NCBI RefSeq assembly: GCF_023051165.1
Contig: NZ_JALKIG010000024.1
Span: forward strand, 1 to 34,065
Direction: 5' to 3'
Length of the DNA: 34,065 nt
Source of the DNA: Veillonella sp. KGMB01456
GTDB lineage: Bacteria; Bacillota; Negativicutes; Veillonellales; Veillonellaceae
In this document: positions 8,010 through 16,950 of the stretch, one piece after another
Layout of the letters: every line of letters starts with the position of its first letter
How positions within the stretch are numbered: the stretch's first letter is position 1
Notes under the pieces: model-generated
What the model was told of the DNA's origin: nothing
The model's database searches: none
What the model saw: the letters and a program-made list of their open reading frames with translations, nothing else
Translations under genes and position numbers: made by a program

Positions 8010-8642
8010 TTATAAATTCAAATTATGCTCTCGAATATAATCCTGCGCTAATGGCGTAAGTCGTGCATTTGTCGGCATTTTTTCTCCGGAATTTACCATT
8101 TCAACTACTTTAGCAACCGTAATAAATACCGGTTTTAATGTTGAGTTGCTATTTTTCCGTTTAACTTCATTACTTTTTTTGCCCGTATACACTGATTGAA
8201 CATTATCGTCAAAAGAAACTCCAAACTGTTTACACTTACTTAATATACTCTGCCATTGTTGCTTTAATGCATATGGAATAGATCCATTATTCATCTTAGT
8301 GATTTCAGGAATCCGATGTATAATCACCGGTCTTCGCAGTAATAAAGATTCCACAATTTTTTTCGTGGTATCATTTTGCGGCATAAGATTTGCCACTTCA
8401 CTTAACTCAGACAATGACAAAAACTCAATATTTAATGCTTGCTTATGGTCGGTAATATTAATGTTTTCAGCTTGTATACCGGATACTTTTTCTTCATGTC
8501 TTATAATCTGTTTCATAGCATCCTTAGTATCACTACTCAATGCATTAATTCCAATTTGGGGTTTAACATTTTTATCAGAAATTTCTTTCCAAATTCGATC
8601 AGTAATAGTTTGAACAATAGTCTCTAATTCACTTAATGTCAT
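8010..8642 (-). CDS. PduM-like microcompartment protein
   Basis: A 210-residue protein without a clear catalytic motif. Several features suggest a divergent PduM. It lies between pduL and the vertex gene, exactly where pduM lies in propanediol clusters. The N-terminus (TLSELETIVQTITDRIWKEI) is an amphipathic helix like that of PduM. A segment LSLSELSEVA followed by KKIVESLLLRRPVIIH resembles the PduM core by eye. The last 20 residues (ARLTPLAQDYIREHNLNL) match the N-terminal module of the EutT-like gene nearby. PduM is a structural component needed for proper propanediol compartments. ATG 8642 is chosen over GTG 8651 because GAGGTG lies 6 nt upstream. Alternative: a eut-specific hypothetical family of Firmicutes. 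Confidence 0.6.
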   Translation of the reverse strand: MTLSELETIVQTITDRIWKEISDKNVKPQIGINALSSDTKDAMKQIIRHEEKVSGIQAENINITDHKQALNIEFLSLSELSEVANLMPQNDTTKKIVESLLLRRPVIIHRIPEITKMNNGSIPYALKQQWQSILSKCKQFGVSFDDNVQSVYTGKKSNEVKRKNSNSTLKPVFITVAKVVEMVNSGEKMPTNARLTPLAQDYIREHNLNL

Positions 8643-8653
8643 AACTATCACCT

Positions 8654-9289
8654 CTATTCTATAATTTCCCCAAGATCACCACTTTTCAAGTCACAGGCAT
8701 TAGCTTCATCAAAGTCAATATGCATAAAAGTTTGATACTTAGGGCTTACTCTTATAACTACATCATCAAAAATAAGTGGTCTATCCGTATGAGTTTTTAC
8801 TTTTACAATTTGCCCATTAGTAACGCCTAAACGAGTTGCATCAGCCTCTGCTACATGAACATGCCGTTTAGCGACAATACAACCTTCCTCTAAGGCTATA
8901 TGTCGATCTTTATTTACGATTATTATCCCAGCTGAGCCTTTCAAATCCCCACTTTCTCGAGTAGGTGCTTTCACGCCCAACAACCGAGCATCGGTTAAAG
9001 AAACCTCTACTTGGGAATGTTCTCGCTCGGGTCCTAAAATAACAACATTAGTTAGCATCCCTTTAGGCCCTACCAAATTTACACGCTCTTGGCAAGCAAA
9101 CTGTCCGGGTTGCGATAATTCTTTAACTTTAGTTAACTCATAGCCTTCACCGAACAAACGCTCTATATCTTGCCTACATAAATGAACATGTCGACCAGAA
9201 CCTTCAATTACAAAAGTCTTATCTTTATTTGGTAATACTTCTCCAATTTGTTTCAATACTTCATTAACAATATCATCTATAACATTCAC
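8654..9289 (-). CDS. pduL: Phosphate acyltransferase PduL (acetyl-phosphate forming)
   Basis: PduL-type phosphotransacylase, converting acetyl-CoA and phosphate to acetyl-phosphate and CoA and so recycling CoA in the compartment; it replaces EutD here. The 211 residues contain two duplicated barrel halves with RHVHL at 33-37 and KRHVHVAEA near 141-149, whose histidines bind zinc, plus H190. Residues 1-18 (MNVIDDIVNEVLKQIGEV) form the encapsulation helix typical of PduL. Start is GTG 9289 behind AGGAGGTGA; no in-frame ATG fits better. Overlap spacing with neighbours is only a few bases. Confidence 0.95.
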   Translation of the reverse strand: MNVIDDIVNEVLKQIGEVLPNKDKTFVIEGSGRHVHLCRQDIERLFGEGYELTKVKELSQPGQFACQERVNLVGPKGMLTNVVILGPEREHSQVEVSLTDARLLGVKAPTRESGDLKGSAGIIIVNKDRHIALEEGCIVAKRHVHVAEADATRLGVTNGQIVKVKTHTDRPLIFDDVVIRVSPKYQTFMHIDFDEANACDLKSGDLGEIIE

Positions 9290-9301
9290 CCTATCACCTC
9301 C

Positions 9302-9874
9302 TTACGAATTATCAAGGATTCCTTTTATCTGACTAATCCAGTCAGAAAACGATTGTGAAATTGTATTGTACGGCTTTAATAAACTTTCAACATATTCCGA
9401 TTGTCGTCGCAGAGATATCACTGAGCATTGCCAAAGACGCCATGAGCACAATTTAAAATTAAATACTTGCGGCGGTAATGATAATTCCATCTGTAAGGGC
9501 ACTTTATATTGTTTTACTTTAAATTCTTCAAGTGCCAATTGCTGTCGTTGCCAATATTGCCAAAGCTGTTCATCAAAAAAATCATCCGGTAACAAAGGGA
9601 AATATAACAAATCTCGAAGTTTTAATATTTCATTATCCAGATAACTTAACTCATCATGACAATATACTTCCCTAGCACACGATGTTGATGTCTGCAAGTT
9701 ATCGGAATCGTTTGAATTTTGGCTAAGCTGCAAAACCTGAATTTGATGTTCTCGTAAATAGGATTGAGCTGATGGCGTAATTATACTAGGTTCAGATACC
9801 TTTAATGCTTCGCCGCTATGAAGTTGTTGTTTCCGTAATAATTGACGTATTGTTTCTTCAGTTATAACTTTCAT
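9302..9874 (-). CDS. Protein with an EutT-like N-terminal module
   Basis: A 190-residue protein. Residues 1-50 (KVITEETIRQLLRKQ, then IITPSAQSYLREHQIQVL) match the N-terminal module of EutT and of some other microcompartment proteins. The remainder does not show the metal-binding His/Cys cluster or the four-helix signature that make EutT a corrinoid adenosyltransferase; it is rich in Trp, Gln and Leu. Since a PduO-type adenosyltransferase is encoded at the head of the cluster, this gene may be a degenerate or re-purposed EutT. The start ATG 9874 has AAAGGG upstream. It follows eutM after a hairpin and precedes pduL, a position that holds eutT in related operons. Function unknown. Confidence 0.7.
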   Translation of the reverse strand: MKVITEETIRQLLRKQQLHSGEALKVSEPSIITPSAQSYLREHQIQVLQLSQNSNDSDNLQTSTSCAREVYCHDELSYLDNEILKLRDLLYFPLLPDDFFDEQLWQYWQRQQLALEEFKVKQYKVPLQMELSLPPQVFNFKLCSWRLWQCSVISLRRQSEYVESLLKPYNTISQSFSDWISQIKGILDNS

Positions 9875-9892
9875 AGGAACCCTTTCTTATGA

Positions 9893-9919
9893 ATAGAGAG
9901 CGCTTTACGCGCTCTCTAT
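9893..9919 (-). other. Intercistronic hairpin behind eutM
   Basis: A perfect 11-bp stem (9893-9903 with 9909-9919, 5-nt loop) sits between the eutM stop and the next gene. There is no T tract, so it is more likely a 3'-end stabiliser for the abundant shell-protein message than a full terminator. Its pentaloop does not fit the EutV recognition pattern. Confidence 0.6.
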
Positions 9920-9958
9920 CACTACTTACGCACTGCCCGTAATTTCGTAACCGGTAAA

Positions 9959-10243
9959 TTATTCAGCTTTGCCAGGTAAAATTGCATCTACTTCAGTATG
10001 TGGACGTGGAATTACGTGTACTGATAAAAGTTCGCCTACGCGTTCAGCAGCTGCTGCACCAGCATCAGTAGCTGCTTTTACAGCACCAACATCACCACGA
10101 ACCATAACTGTTACCAAACCGCCGCCAACTTGTTCTTTACCGATAAGTGTTACATTCGCAGCTTTTACCATTGCATCTGCCGCTTCAATAGCGCCAACCA
10201 AACCTCTTGTTTCAATCATTCCTAGTGCATTTGTGCTCGACAT
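9959..10243 (-). CDS. eutM: Major hexameric shell protein EutM
   Basis: A 94-residue single-BMC-domain protein, nearly collinear with E. coli Eut[21 protein letters not shown], then [17 protein letters not shown], then SVHVIPRPH. It forms the flat hexagonal tiles of the shell facets. ATG 10243 has TAGGAGG upstream. A stabilising hairpin follows the gene and a 90-nt gap precedes it, consistent with separate tuning of this abundant protein. Confidence 0.97.
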   Translation of the reverse strand: MSSTNALGMIETRGLVGAIEAADAMVKAANVTLIGKEQVGGGLVTVMVRGDVGAVKAATDAGAAAAERVGELLSVHVIPRPHTEVDAILPGKAE

Positions 10244-10333
10244 AATAATTACCTCCTAAAAATAACTAGTGAACATTAAAATTAAAATAATTTGTAATAT
10301 ATCTAATTAATATTATTACCATCCAAATAAAAG

Positions 10334-11809
10334 CTATTTCAATTTAGCCATAATTTGTTCTACAATAGCACGAATAACTACTTCTTGTGATTCAACTCCT
10401 AATGTAGCACCAACAGGCACACTATCGGCGTTTTCAGTTTTACGTAAATCTTCCAATTCGCGGACACCATACGCTACTCTTCGTAAGTTAAATAAATTCT
10501 GAGGACCTACGTTATCTGATGTAGCACTGCCCCCCACTGCTCCACACCCCAAAGTTAATGAAGGTGTGATATTAGTAGTAGCTCCGATTCCGCCCAACGC
10601 CCCCGGCGTATTTACAAGTAATCTTGACACCGGTTTACGTAAACCGAATTCACGTACAACATCATTATTTTCAGTATGAATAATTAGAGTATGACCTGCA
10701 CCTTCATTCTCTAAGATGCGAATCGATAAATCACAAGCTTCTTCCCAATTAGCAACCGTATAAAAAGCAAGAATTGGCGCTAATTTTTCATGAGAGTACG
10801 GATACTTAGGTCCTACTCCGGTTTCAGGTGCAACTAATAAAATTCGATCGGATGGAATTTCAAGGCCAACCAATTTAGCGATAACTTGTGCTGACTTCCC
10901 AACGATTGCAGGGTTCATAGTCCCATTAGCACGTAGAATAAAGGTACCTAAACGTGTAGCTTCTTCCGGGTTTAAAATGTATGCGCCCTGGGCCTCTAAC
11001 TCTTTTAAAATTGCATCTTTATTAACAGTTTCAGCAATGATGGATTGTTCTGAGGCACAAATAGTACCATTATCAAACGTTTTGGAATCAATAATTCTCT
11101 TTACTGCTAATTTAACATCCGCACTTCTTTCGATATAAGCAGGACCGTTGCCCGGACCAACGCCCAAAGCAGGTGTACCGGAAGAATAAGCAGCCTTTAC
11201 CATAGCCGAACCACCGGTTGCTAAAATTAAATCTGTATTCTTACTTTTCATCAATTCGGCAGTGCCTTCCATGGTCGGCATTGTCATATAAGATACAGCA
11301 TCTTCAGGTGCTCCGATTCCTTTCAATGCTTTGCGAATAATTTTTACAGTTTCACCAATACATTTAATTGCTGTAGGATGTGGTGAAAACACAATACTAT
11401 TAGCCGCTTTTAACGCAATCAAAGATTTGAAAATTACTGTAGATGTTGGATTTGTTGACGGTACAAAACCGGCAATAACACCTACCGGAACAGCGACTTC
11501 CATAACCTTATTAACTCTATCATCATTAATGACACCAACCGTTTTCATATCTTTCATATGAGCATAAACTTGTTTTGATGCAAACGCATTTTTTAAAACT
11601 TTATCTTCCCATTTACCGAATCCGGTTTCTTCATGGGCTAGTTTTGCTAAACGAACACGTTCTTTATAAGTCGCTTCGCAAACGGCTTTTGTAATATCAT
11701 TAATTTGACTTTGTGTAAGTACTGCTAATTTTTTTTGGGCTTCTTTTGCTTTTGCCAAAAGAAGACGAACCTCTTGAACGGATTGTAAATCCTTATCAAC
11801 TAAGTTCAA
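10334..11809 (-). CDS. eutE: CoA-acylating acetaldehyde dehydrogenase EutE
   Basis: Converts acetaldehyde, CoA and NAD+ to acetyl-CoA and NADH in the compartment lumen. The 491 residues show the aldehyde dehydrogenase fold with catalytic C251 in NGTICASEQS, VPSTNPTSTVIFK near 116-128 and ATGGSAMVKAA near 197. The C-terminal helix (ESQEVVIRAIVEQIMAKLK) after a short linker looks like an encapsulation peptide, as in other microcompartment aldehyde dehydrogenases. The start is TTG at 11809, overlapping the TGA of the preceding gene as TTGA; GAGGTGG lies upstream in that gene's last codons. A weak start plus overlap points to translational coupling. Confidence 0.95.
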   Translation of the reverse strand: MNLVDKDLQSVQEVRLLLAKAKEAQKKLAVLTQSQINDITKAVCEATYKERVRLAKLAHEETGFGKWEDKVLKNAFASKQVYAHMKDMKTVGVINDDRVNKVMEVAVPVGVIAGFVPSTNPTSTVIFKSLIALKAANSIVFSPHPTAIKCIGETVKIIRKALKGIGAPEDAVSYMTMPTMEGTAELMKSKNTDLILATGGSAMVKAAYSSGTPALGVGPGNGPAYIERSADVKLAVKRIIDSKTFDNGTICASEQSIIAETVNKDAILKELEAQGAYILNPEEATRLGTFILRANGTMNPAIVGKSAQVIAKLVGLEIPSDRILLVAPETGVGPKYPYSHEKLAPILAFYTVANWEEACDLSIRILENEGAGHTLIIHTENNDVVREFGLRKPVSRLLVNTPGALGGIGATTNITPSLTLGCGAVGGSATSDNVGPQNLFNLRRVAYGVRELEDLRKTENADSVPVGATLGVESQEVVIRAIVEQIMAKLK

Positions 11810-12423
11810 AACGTGCCACCTCGTTTCACTTCATCTATAATCACTTTAATGAGGGCCTCTTTATTGGCAAATTTAATTGCTGTTCGTTTCATACCGTGTA
11901 CATTCATGGCATATGCTTTTTTACGCAAATCTACAACTTTATACGCCATTAATTTTTTTCGTAATGCACTCTCATCAAAATTTTTCTTTTGTTCTTCTAT
12001 ATCTTCAGTTTCCAAAGCTACCTGTGTCTCTGAATTCTTTTCAGGATCACCGGCAAGGTCTTCTAACGGTTCTGTCTCAGAAGTCTTTAACCCATTATTT
12101 GTGTTTGCTGTTATTAACTCTTTATCTGCATCATCAGATTCAGCACTTTGTGCTAACTTACCACCCATTAACTTTGCAATAGCTTCATCAGCTCGTGAGA
12201 TTACATGACTCGTGCAGTAGCAACCAAGCTGTTTCGCTATAACTACGGCCGCATCAACCGCCGCTTGAACTGCTGCTACATCACCGACAAGCAAAATCGT
12301 TCTTCGACCGCCACCTACACGTTGTTCACTATTCAATTCCACATTTGCAGCCTTTAAGGCTGCATCAGCAGCACTAACAGCACCTAGGAAACCTCTTACT
12401 TCTACCATGCCTAGTGCCTTCAT
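11806..12423 (-). CDS. EutK-like shell protein with SAP/Rho_N-like C-terminal domain
   Basis: A 205-residue protein of three parts. Residues 1-88 are a BMC domain (KALGMVEVRGFLGAVSAADA, with a GGGRRTILLVGDV pore-side segment). Residues 95-150 are an acidic, low-complexity linker. Residues 152-200 are basic and helical (ALRKKLMAYKVVDLRKKAYA, then KEALIKVIIDEVKRGG), resembling the SAP/Rho N-terminal fold that binds nucleic acids. E. coli EutK likewise joins a BMC domain to a helix-turn-helix-like tail, so this is its functional analogue with a different tail. The pore loop GGGRRT is unusually basic. ATG 12423 follows AAGGAGGA. The gene lies between eutL and eutE and overlaps the eutE start. Confidence 0.88.
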   Translation of the reverse strand: MKALGMVEVRGFLGAVSAADAALKAANVELNSEQRVGGGRRTILLVGDVAAVQAAVDAAVVIAKQLGCYCTSHVISRADEAIAKLMGGKLAQSAESDDADKELITANTNNGLKTSETEPLEDLAGDPEKNSETQVALETEDIEEQKKNFDESALRKKLMAYKVVDLRKKAYAMNVHGMKRTAIKFANKEALIKVIIDEVKRGGTF

Positions 12424-12433
12424 TTAGTCCTCC

Positions 12434-13087
12434 TTAATAGCTTAATGGATTATCAGCTACATTCTGAATAGCTTGAGCAAATGCGGTACATGCTGCTTTA
12501 CAAGCAGATTGACTACCTGTTAACAAGCCACCGCCAAAGTTAGTTTCAGATGGAGGACCATAAAATACACATAATCTAACATCTGCAGCTTTTAATGCCG
12601 CATCAAGGCCAACCATAGCTTCACAAGGTGGAGCAATTAAATAGGCAATAGCTTCACCTTCATTAATTTCCGCCGATTTAGATAAAAAACGACCGGATCG
12701 AGAAATTACATGTGCAAAATATGGTATTGAACCATCTTCATTAGCACTGATAAAACTAGCTTCTTCTGTAATTACATGTACTGCGGTTTCTAAGCCACTA
12801 GTAATTTCTGCCGGACTTGGACCGGCTAAAATCCCGATAACTTCACCAGCTAATTTAGTAGATGCGTTACCGGCACCACCATAAAAGCTTTTAGCATAAA
12901 CAACATCAACTTCTGCGGTTTTTGTCGCTTCATCCAAAGCAACATATGTAACATCATCACAGTCTGCCGTAATGATGCCCAATGATCTTTGAGCACTTGT
13001 CAAACCTAATTGCGTTGCAAGTCCGGCATCCACATTAGGAATAATTTGTACGCTCAATACGTTAGCACCTAAACGTTGATTTTTCAC
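12434..13087 (-). CDS. eutL: Trimeric shell protein EutL
   Basis: A 217-residue tandem-BMC protein of the EutL family, which forms pseudo-hexameric trimers with a gated pore thought to admit larger molecules. Conserved stretches include RSLGIITADCDDVTYVALDE near 35-54, LAGPSPAEITSGLE near 87-100, AYLIAPPCEAMVGLDAALKA and TGSQSACKAACTAF near the C-terminus. The start is GTG 13087, supported by AAAGGAGGG upstream. It lies directly behind eutC. Confidence 0.96.
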   Translation of the reverse strand: MKNQRLGANVLSVQIIPNVDAGLATQLGLTSAQRSLGIITADCDDVTYVALDEATKTAEVDVVYAKSFYGGAGNASTKLAGEVIGILAGPSPAEITSGLETAVHVITEEASFISANEDGSIPYFAHVISRSGRFLSKSAEINEGEAIAYLIAPPCEAMVGLDAALKAADVRLCVFYGPPSETNFGGGLLTGSQSACKAACTAFAQAIQNVADNPLSY

Positions 13088-13104
13088 AAACGTCCCTCCT
13101 TTAC

Positions 13105-14010
13105 CTATTTCAATTCAATACCGGATTTTTTCTTTTCCAACATGTTTTTAATAATATCTGCAATATAGGCACCTGCTTCTACAGCCGGTGTACCACCTTT
13201 ATGTATATTAGACACTACAGTACGTCGTGATTCAGGCATTCCTACGGTAGGTCGATATGCTATATATGCACTCATTGATTCAGCTGTTACCAAGCCTGGG
13301 CGTTCGCCCACAAAGAGACATACCACATCAGCATCACTAATTTCGCCGATTGGATCCATTGCCGGTACACGACAATACTTAACAAATAAAACCTTATCAA
13401 AATCGAGATTGTATTTTTTAAGGCCCTGTTTTAAAGCCGGAATAACATCACGAATATTTGCTTCAATGGCTGCTGAACTTAAGCCATCACCTACAACGAC
13501 TTGAAGTTTGGCGCCTTTTTTGACATTCTGTTTAATAATTTCGGTATTGGCTTCGTCAAAGATTCGACCATGATCCGGTCTCGTAATATATTCATCTTTA
13601 TTTTTGCATACCGTTCGAACCGGAATAAATCCCATTTCTTCAACCAATTCAGGATTAACATCTGAGAATACCGCATCTTGAGCAGCTGCATGATCCGCCC
13701 GGAAGCGCAAAACCGACTGTGTTTTATATCGGGTTCCGCAACGGCCTACACCCAACCGTGCAGCCGTATAACTTTTCATTTTCAAATAACCTTCTCTATC
13801 ATGCGGATTATCTACTAACAATTGCTTCTTTAAATCGACTTCTGAAATATCCGGTAGAAATTCATTTGAAATAATATTACTCCCGACAGAATCGCCTAAC
13901 TTATTTACTTCTTTGGTCCGTTTGGCAGGTTCAACGCTATCTAATCCTTTAGCTTTTACTAACTCACCTAAAATAGATTCAATCATCCCTTTTAATTCTG
14001 TTTCATTCAT
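13105..14010 (-). CDS. eutC: Ethanolamine ammonia-lyase small subunit
   Basis: Small subunit of the AdoCbl-dependent lyase that splits ethanolamine into acetaldehyde and ammonia. The 301 residues contain the family landmarks [14 protein letters not shown] near 84, [15 protein letters not shown] near 101 and [20 protein letters not shown] near 227. The first 22 residues ([20 protein letters not shown]) form an amphipathic helix followed by a charged linker, consistent with targeting to the compartment. ATG 14010 has GAGGTG 6 nt upstream and is preferred to the GTG at 14019. Fifteen bases separate it from eutB. Confidence 0.97.
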   Translation of the reverse strand: MNETELKGMIESILGELVKAKGLDSVEPAKRTKEVNKLGDSVGSNIISNEFLPDISEVDLKKQLLVDNPHDREGYLKMKSYTAARLGVGRCGTRYKTQSVLRFRADHAAAQDAVFSDVNPELVEEMGFIPVRTVCKNKDEYITRPDHGRIFDEANTEIIKQNVKKGAKLQVVVGDGLSSAAIEANIRDVIPALKQGLKKYNLDFDKVLFVKYCRVPAMDPIGEISDADVVCLFVGERPGLVTAESMSAYIAYRPTVGMPESRRTVVSNIHKGGTPAVEAGAYIADIIKNMLEKKKSGIELK

Positions 14011-14024
14011 CCTTATCACCTCGC

Positions 14025-15389
14025 TTATTTCAAGAATACAGATGCATCGCCTGCTATTGGAGTCAATTTACCATTATCCATAAAGCCCATCTTTTCCAAC
14101 CAAATTTCAAATTCTTTAATGGGACGTAAATTAAACATATCGCGAATTGTTGCCGTTTCATGAAAACCGGTAGTTTGATAGTTCAACATAATATCGTCAG
14201 CATGTGGAATACCCATGATATATGTACAACCTGCACTTGCTAAAAGTATTGTCAGGTTTTCCATATCATTTTGATCCGCTTTCATATGATTGGTGTAACA
14301 TACATCACAGCCCATAGAAATACCGGTTAGTTTACCCATAAAGTGATCTTCTAAACCGGCACGAATAACTTGTTTAGAGTCATATAAATATTCCGGTCCG
14401 ATAAAACCAACTACTGTATTTACGATATAAGGGTCAAATTTTTTAGCAAAGCCATAGCATCTTGCTTCCATTGTTACTTGGTCGGCTCCGTTATGTGCAT
14501 CTGACGATAATTCGGATCCCTGTCCTGTTTCAAAATACATTACATTAGGTCCTGCTACACGACCTTCTCTTAAAGCCAATGCTTTTGCTTCTTCCAACGT
14601 TGCAGCATTAAGACCGAAAGCAGTATTACCTTTTTCAGATCCCGCTATAGATTGGAACACCAAGCCTGTTGGTGCACCTTGACGAATTGCTTCCATTTGA
14701 GTCGTTACATGTGCCAATACACAGGTTTGAGTTGGAATATCCCATTCACTTCTGAACTCTTCAAATTTATGTAGAATTCTTTTTACACTTTCCACTGAAT
14801 CATCAACCGGATTTAATCCAATTACGGCATCACCGATGCCATAGGATAAACCTTCCATAACCGATGCCATGATACCGTCAATATTATCAGTTGTATGGTT
14901 AGGCTGTAATCGAGCCGAGAATGTACCTGGTCTACCGATTGTTGTATTAGCCGTTTTTTCAATACGAATTTTTTTCGCTGCAACGATTAAATCCATATTT
15001 GACATGAGCTTACATACAGCCGCAATCATTTCAGCAGTCAATGCGCGTCTAACAAACTTAATATCATTATCCGTAGTGGTATCAGATAATAACCATTCTC
15101 TTAATTCTTCAACGGTCCAGTTCTTAATAGAATCAAAAATTCGAGTGTTAACCTGATCAATAATAATTCGTGTTACTTCATCTTCATCATAAGGTACAAC
15201 AGGATTATTAAATAAGTCGTTTAGCGTAAGTTGTGCTAAAACTGTTTTTGCTGCTACGCGTTCTTCAGCAGAAGCCGCCGCTACTCCGGCCAACTTATCC
15301 CCTGATTTTTCTTCATTAGCCTTGGCCAATACTTCCTTCACAGAGCCGAACTCATACGTATTACCAAAGAGTCGAGTCTTTAAAATCAT
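14025..15389 (-). CDS. eutB: Ethanolamine ammonia-lyase large subunit
   Basis: TIM-barrel catalytic subunit of ethanolamine ammonia-lyase. The 454 residues equal the length of E. coli EutB. Conserved blocks include [28 protein letters not shown] and [18 protein letters not shown]; the Glu in the last block is the substrate-binding position in the family. ATG 15389 (MILKTRLFG) is supported by AAGGAG upstream; the frame extends 27 codons further into eutA without homology. The gene follows eutA, its reactivase, and precedes eutC. Confidence 0.98.
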   Translation of the reverse strand: MILKTRLFGNTYEFGSVKEVLAKANEEKSGDKLAGVAAASAEERVAAKTVLAQLTLNDLFNNPVVPYDEDEVTRIIIDQVNTRIFDSIKNWTVEELREWLLSDTTTDNDIKFVRRALTAEMIAAVCKLMSNMDLIVAAKKIRIEKTANTTIGRPGTFSARLQPNHTTDNIDGIMASVMEGLSYGIGDAVIGLNPVDDSVESVKRILHKFEEFRSEWDIPTQTCVLAHVTTQMEAIRQGAPTGLVFQSIAGSEKGNTAFGLNAATLEEAKALALREGRVAGPNVMYFETGQGSELSSDAHNGADQVTMEARCYGFAKKFDPYIVNTVVGFIGPEYLYDSKQVIRAGLEDHFMGKLTGISMGCDVCYTNHMKADQNDMENLTILLASAGCTYIMGIPHADDIMLNYQTTGFHETATIRDMFNLRPIKEFEIWLEKMGFMDNGKLTPIAGDASVFLK

Positions 15390-15405
15390 GCTTCCATCAC
15401 TCCTT

Positions 15406-16842
15406 CTAATTAAAAACAAGTGTTTTGATAATGACCGGCAATACATTACCTCCGGCCACAGGCGTACCAATATCTATATAATCACCGTTTTCGGCGACAA
15501 TAGAATCAATGCAAACAAACGGACTTTTTTCCGGTAACATAGAATATATGCTATTGCCCAAAGCTTTCGCCATATCTTCAGTCACAATAATCAATAAGGG
15601 AAATCCGGCTTCTCGTAATTTTGCTACCCCTTCTGTAATTCCCATTGCATAGCGCTGAATATCTGCAAATGACGGAGATTTTATTCCTTGAAAAGAAAGG
15701 GCCACATTTGTTAATTGATTATCATCCGTTAGATACCAATCTAATTTACTACGAATTTGAGCGGCCAATTCCGAAGCTTTTAATTGTTCATCCTCTTTAG
15801 CAAGTTTTAAAACCGGCACATTTTTTATAGGTAAAATTTCATCCGTATAACTGATAGTTGAGCCACTAACTTCTGCCGTATGAGAACCGGCACCAACCAC
15901 TGTTGCCCGTATTGTTTCTACTGTGTCAAGCACATGACATTTGGTAAAAAATAATGAATTTTTTATACGATTGCCCAATAATAATCCAATATCACCATAT
16001 TGAAACCAATCTGTAACGTTATCAGCCTTTATACAATCAGCAACACCGCCGGAAAAAGTAACTGCATTAACATCTGTCTTTATTTTTAAGTCATGATGTG
16101 TAATTAACAGATTATAGAATGGCGTTTCTTCGCCTAATCCTATAGATTGTTCCAATGCGTTCACCAATTCATCTATAATAGGCATCAAGTCCTCCGGCAC
16201 CACATGATTACCAACTGCTAAAGATAAATGCTTTTTCTCTATAATTTCTAATATTTTAGGTGCTATATATGTAATAGTATGACTATCGGAATCTATCTTA
16301 ATAAGCCTGCCACCAATATCGAAGCAAGCTGTATCAACAACATCGCCGGCTCTAAACATTGCCAGATTACTAGTACCTCCACCTATATCAAAATTAACTA
16401 TATTACCTCTATGTTCACGTGATAAGGTTTCAGTTCCGGCCCCTTTACCGGCAATTATACTTTCCAAATCAGGACCGGCCGTAGCCACTACAAAATCTCC
16501 GGCATATCCGCTTAAAGCCTGTAATACTTTTGATGAATTAGATTTTCGAGCTGTTTCACCGGTTATAATGACTGCGCCCATTTTTATATCATCCTTAACA
16601 ATGCCGGCCTTATCATATTGTAAAGCTACGAATTCTTTTATTTTATTTTCGTCAATTTCAACTTGATTAATAAGCGGAGTAAAAATAATATCACTTCGAT
16701 AGATAACTTTTTTATCGGAAATTTCTATTCGCGGTACCGTAAACGCAGATGCAAAATTCTCTACGGTCAACTCTGATAAAATAAGCTGTGTTGTGGATGT
16801 CCCTAAGTCAATCCCTACCGTCAATAGTGTTTCTTTATCCAT
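15406..16842 (-). CDS. eutA: Ethanolamine ammonia-lyase reactivating factor EutA
   Basis: ATP-dependent chaperone that exchanges damaged cobalamin for AdoCbl on EutBC. The 478 residues have the actin/Hsp70-type ATPase pattern: VGIDLGTSTTQ at 9-19 and NFDIGGGTSNLAMF near 166-180. ATG 16842 follows AAAGGAGG. A terminator with an overlapping ANTAR-type hairpin precedes the gene, so eutA and everything downstream is likely expressed only when EutV is phosphorylated. Confidence 0.95.
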   Translation of the reverse strand: MDKETLLTVGIDLGTSTTQLILSELTVENFASAFTVPRIEISDKKVIYRSDIIFTPLINQVEIDENKIKEFVALQYDKAGIVKDDIKMGAVIITGETARKSNSSKVLQALSGYAGDFVVATAGPDLESIIAGKGAGTETLSREHRGNIVNFDIGGGTSNLAMFRAGDVVDTACFDIGGRLIKIDSDSHTITYIAPKILEIIEKKHLSLAVGNHVVPEDLMPIIDELVNALEQSIGLGEETPFYNLLITHHDLKIKTDVNAVTFSGGVADCIKADNVTDWFQYGDIGLLLGNRIKNSLFFTKCHVLDTVETIRATVVGAGSHTAEVSGSTISYTDEILPIKNVPVLKLAKEDEQLKASELAAQIRSKLDWYLTDDNQLTNVALSFQGIKSPSFADIQRYAMGITEGVAKLREAGFPLLIIVTEDMAKALGNSIYSMLPEKSPFVCIDSIVAENGDYIDIGTPVAGGNVLPVIIKTLVFN

Positions 16843-16865
16843 GTGGCCTCCTTTCTTAACGATAC

Positions 16866-16919
16866 AAAAAAGGCGCTTAAGCATAAGAAATAAAAATCAT
16901 TCTTTGCTTAAGCGCCTTT
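16866..16919 (-). terminator. Regulated terminator between eutW and eutA
   Basis: A 15-bp perfect stem (16869-16883 with 16905-16919) is followed, in the minus direction, by a run of six T residues. It lies right behind the eutW stop and before the eutA ribosome site. Its 5' arm overlaps a candidate EutV-binding hairpin, the expected antitermination arrangement. Confidence 0.9.
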
Positions 16920-16950
16920 GCCTTCGCTATACAACTACATCGTTGCTTTT
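16910..16950 (-). promoter_or_regulatory. ANTAR (EutV) target before eutA
   Basis: In the minus strand the hairpin AGGC[AAAGGC]GCTT (16910-16923) has a hexaloop with A at position 1 and G at position 4, the pattern bound by EutV, and it shares bases with the terminator's 5' arm. A weaker first hairpin, GC[AACGAT]GT (loop 16939-16944), lies inside the last eutW codons. The loops start 25 nt apart, 6 nt more than in the eutG and pduO leaders. The first hairpin competes with a more stable GCAAC/GTTGT pairing, so only the second is well supported. Confidence 0.6.

Noticed and set aside
9302-9874. Functional EutT adenosyltransferase
   Set aside because: Only the N-terminal module matches; the metal-binding and catalytic segments are not visible and a PduO-type enzyme is already present.
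9893-9919. EutV target or full terminator between eutM and the EutT-like gene
   Set aside because: The loop has five bases, not six, and no T tract follows; treated as a stabilising hairpin.
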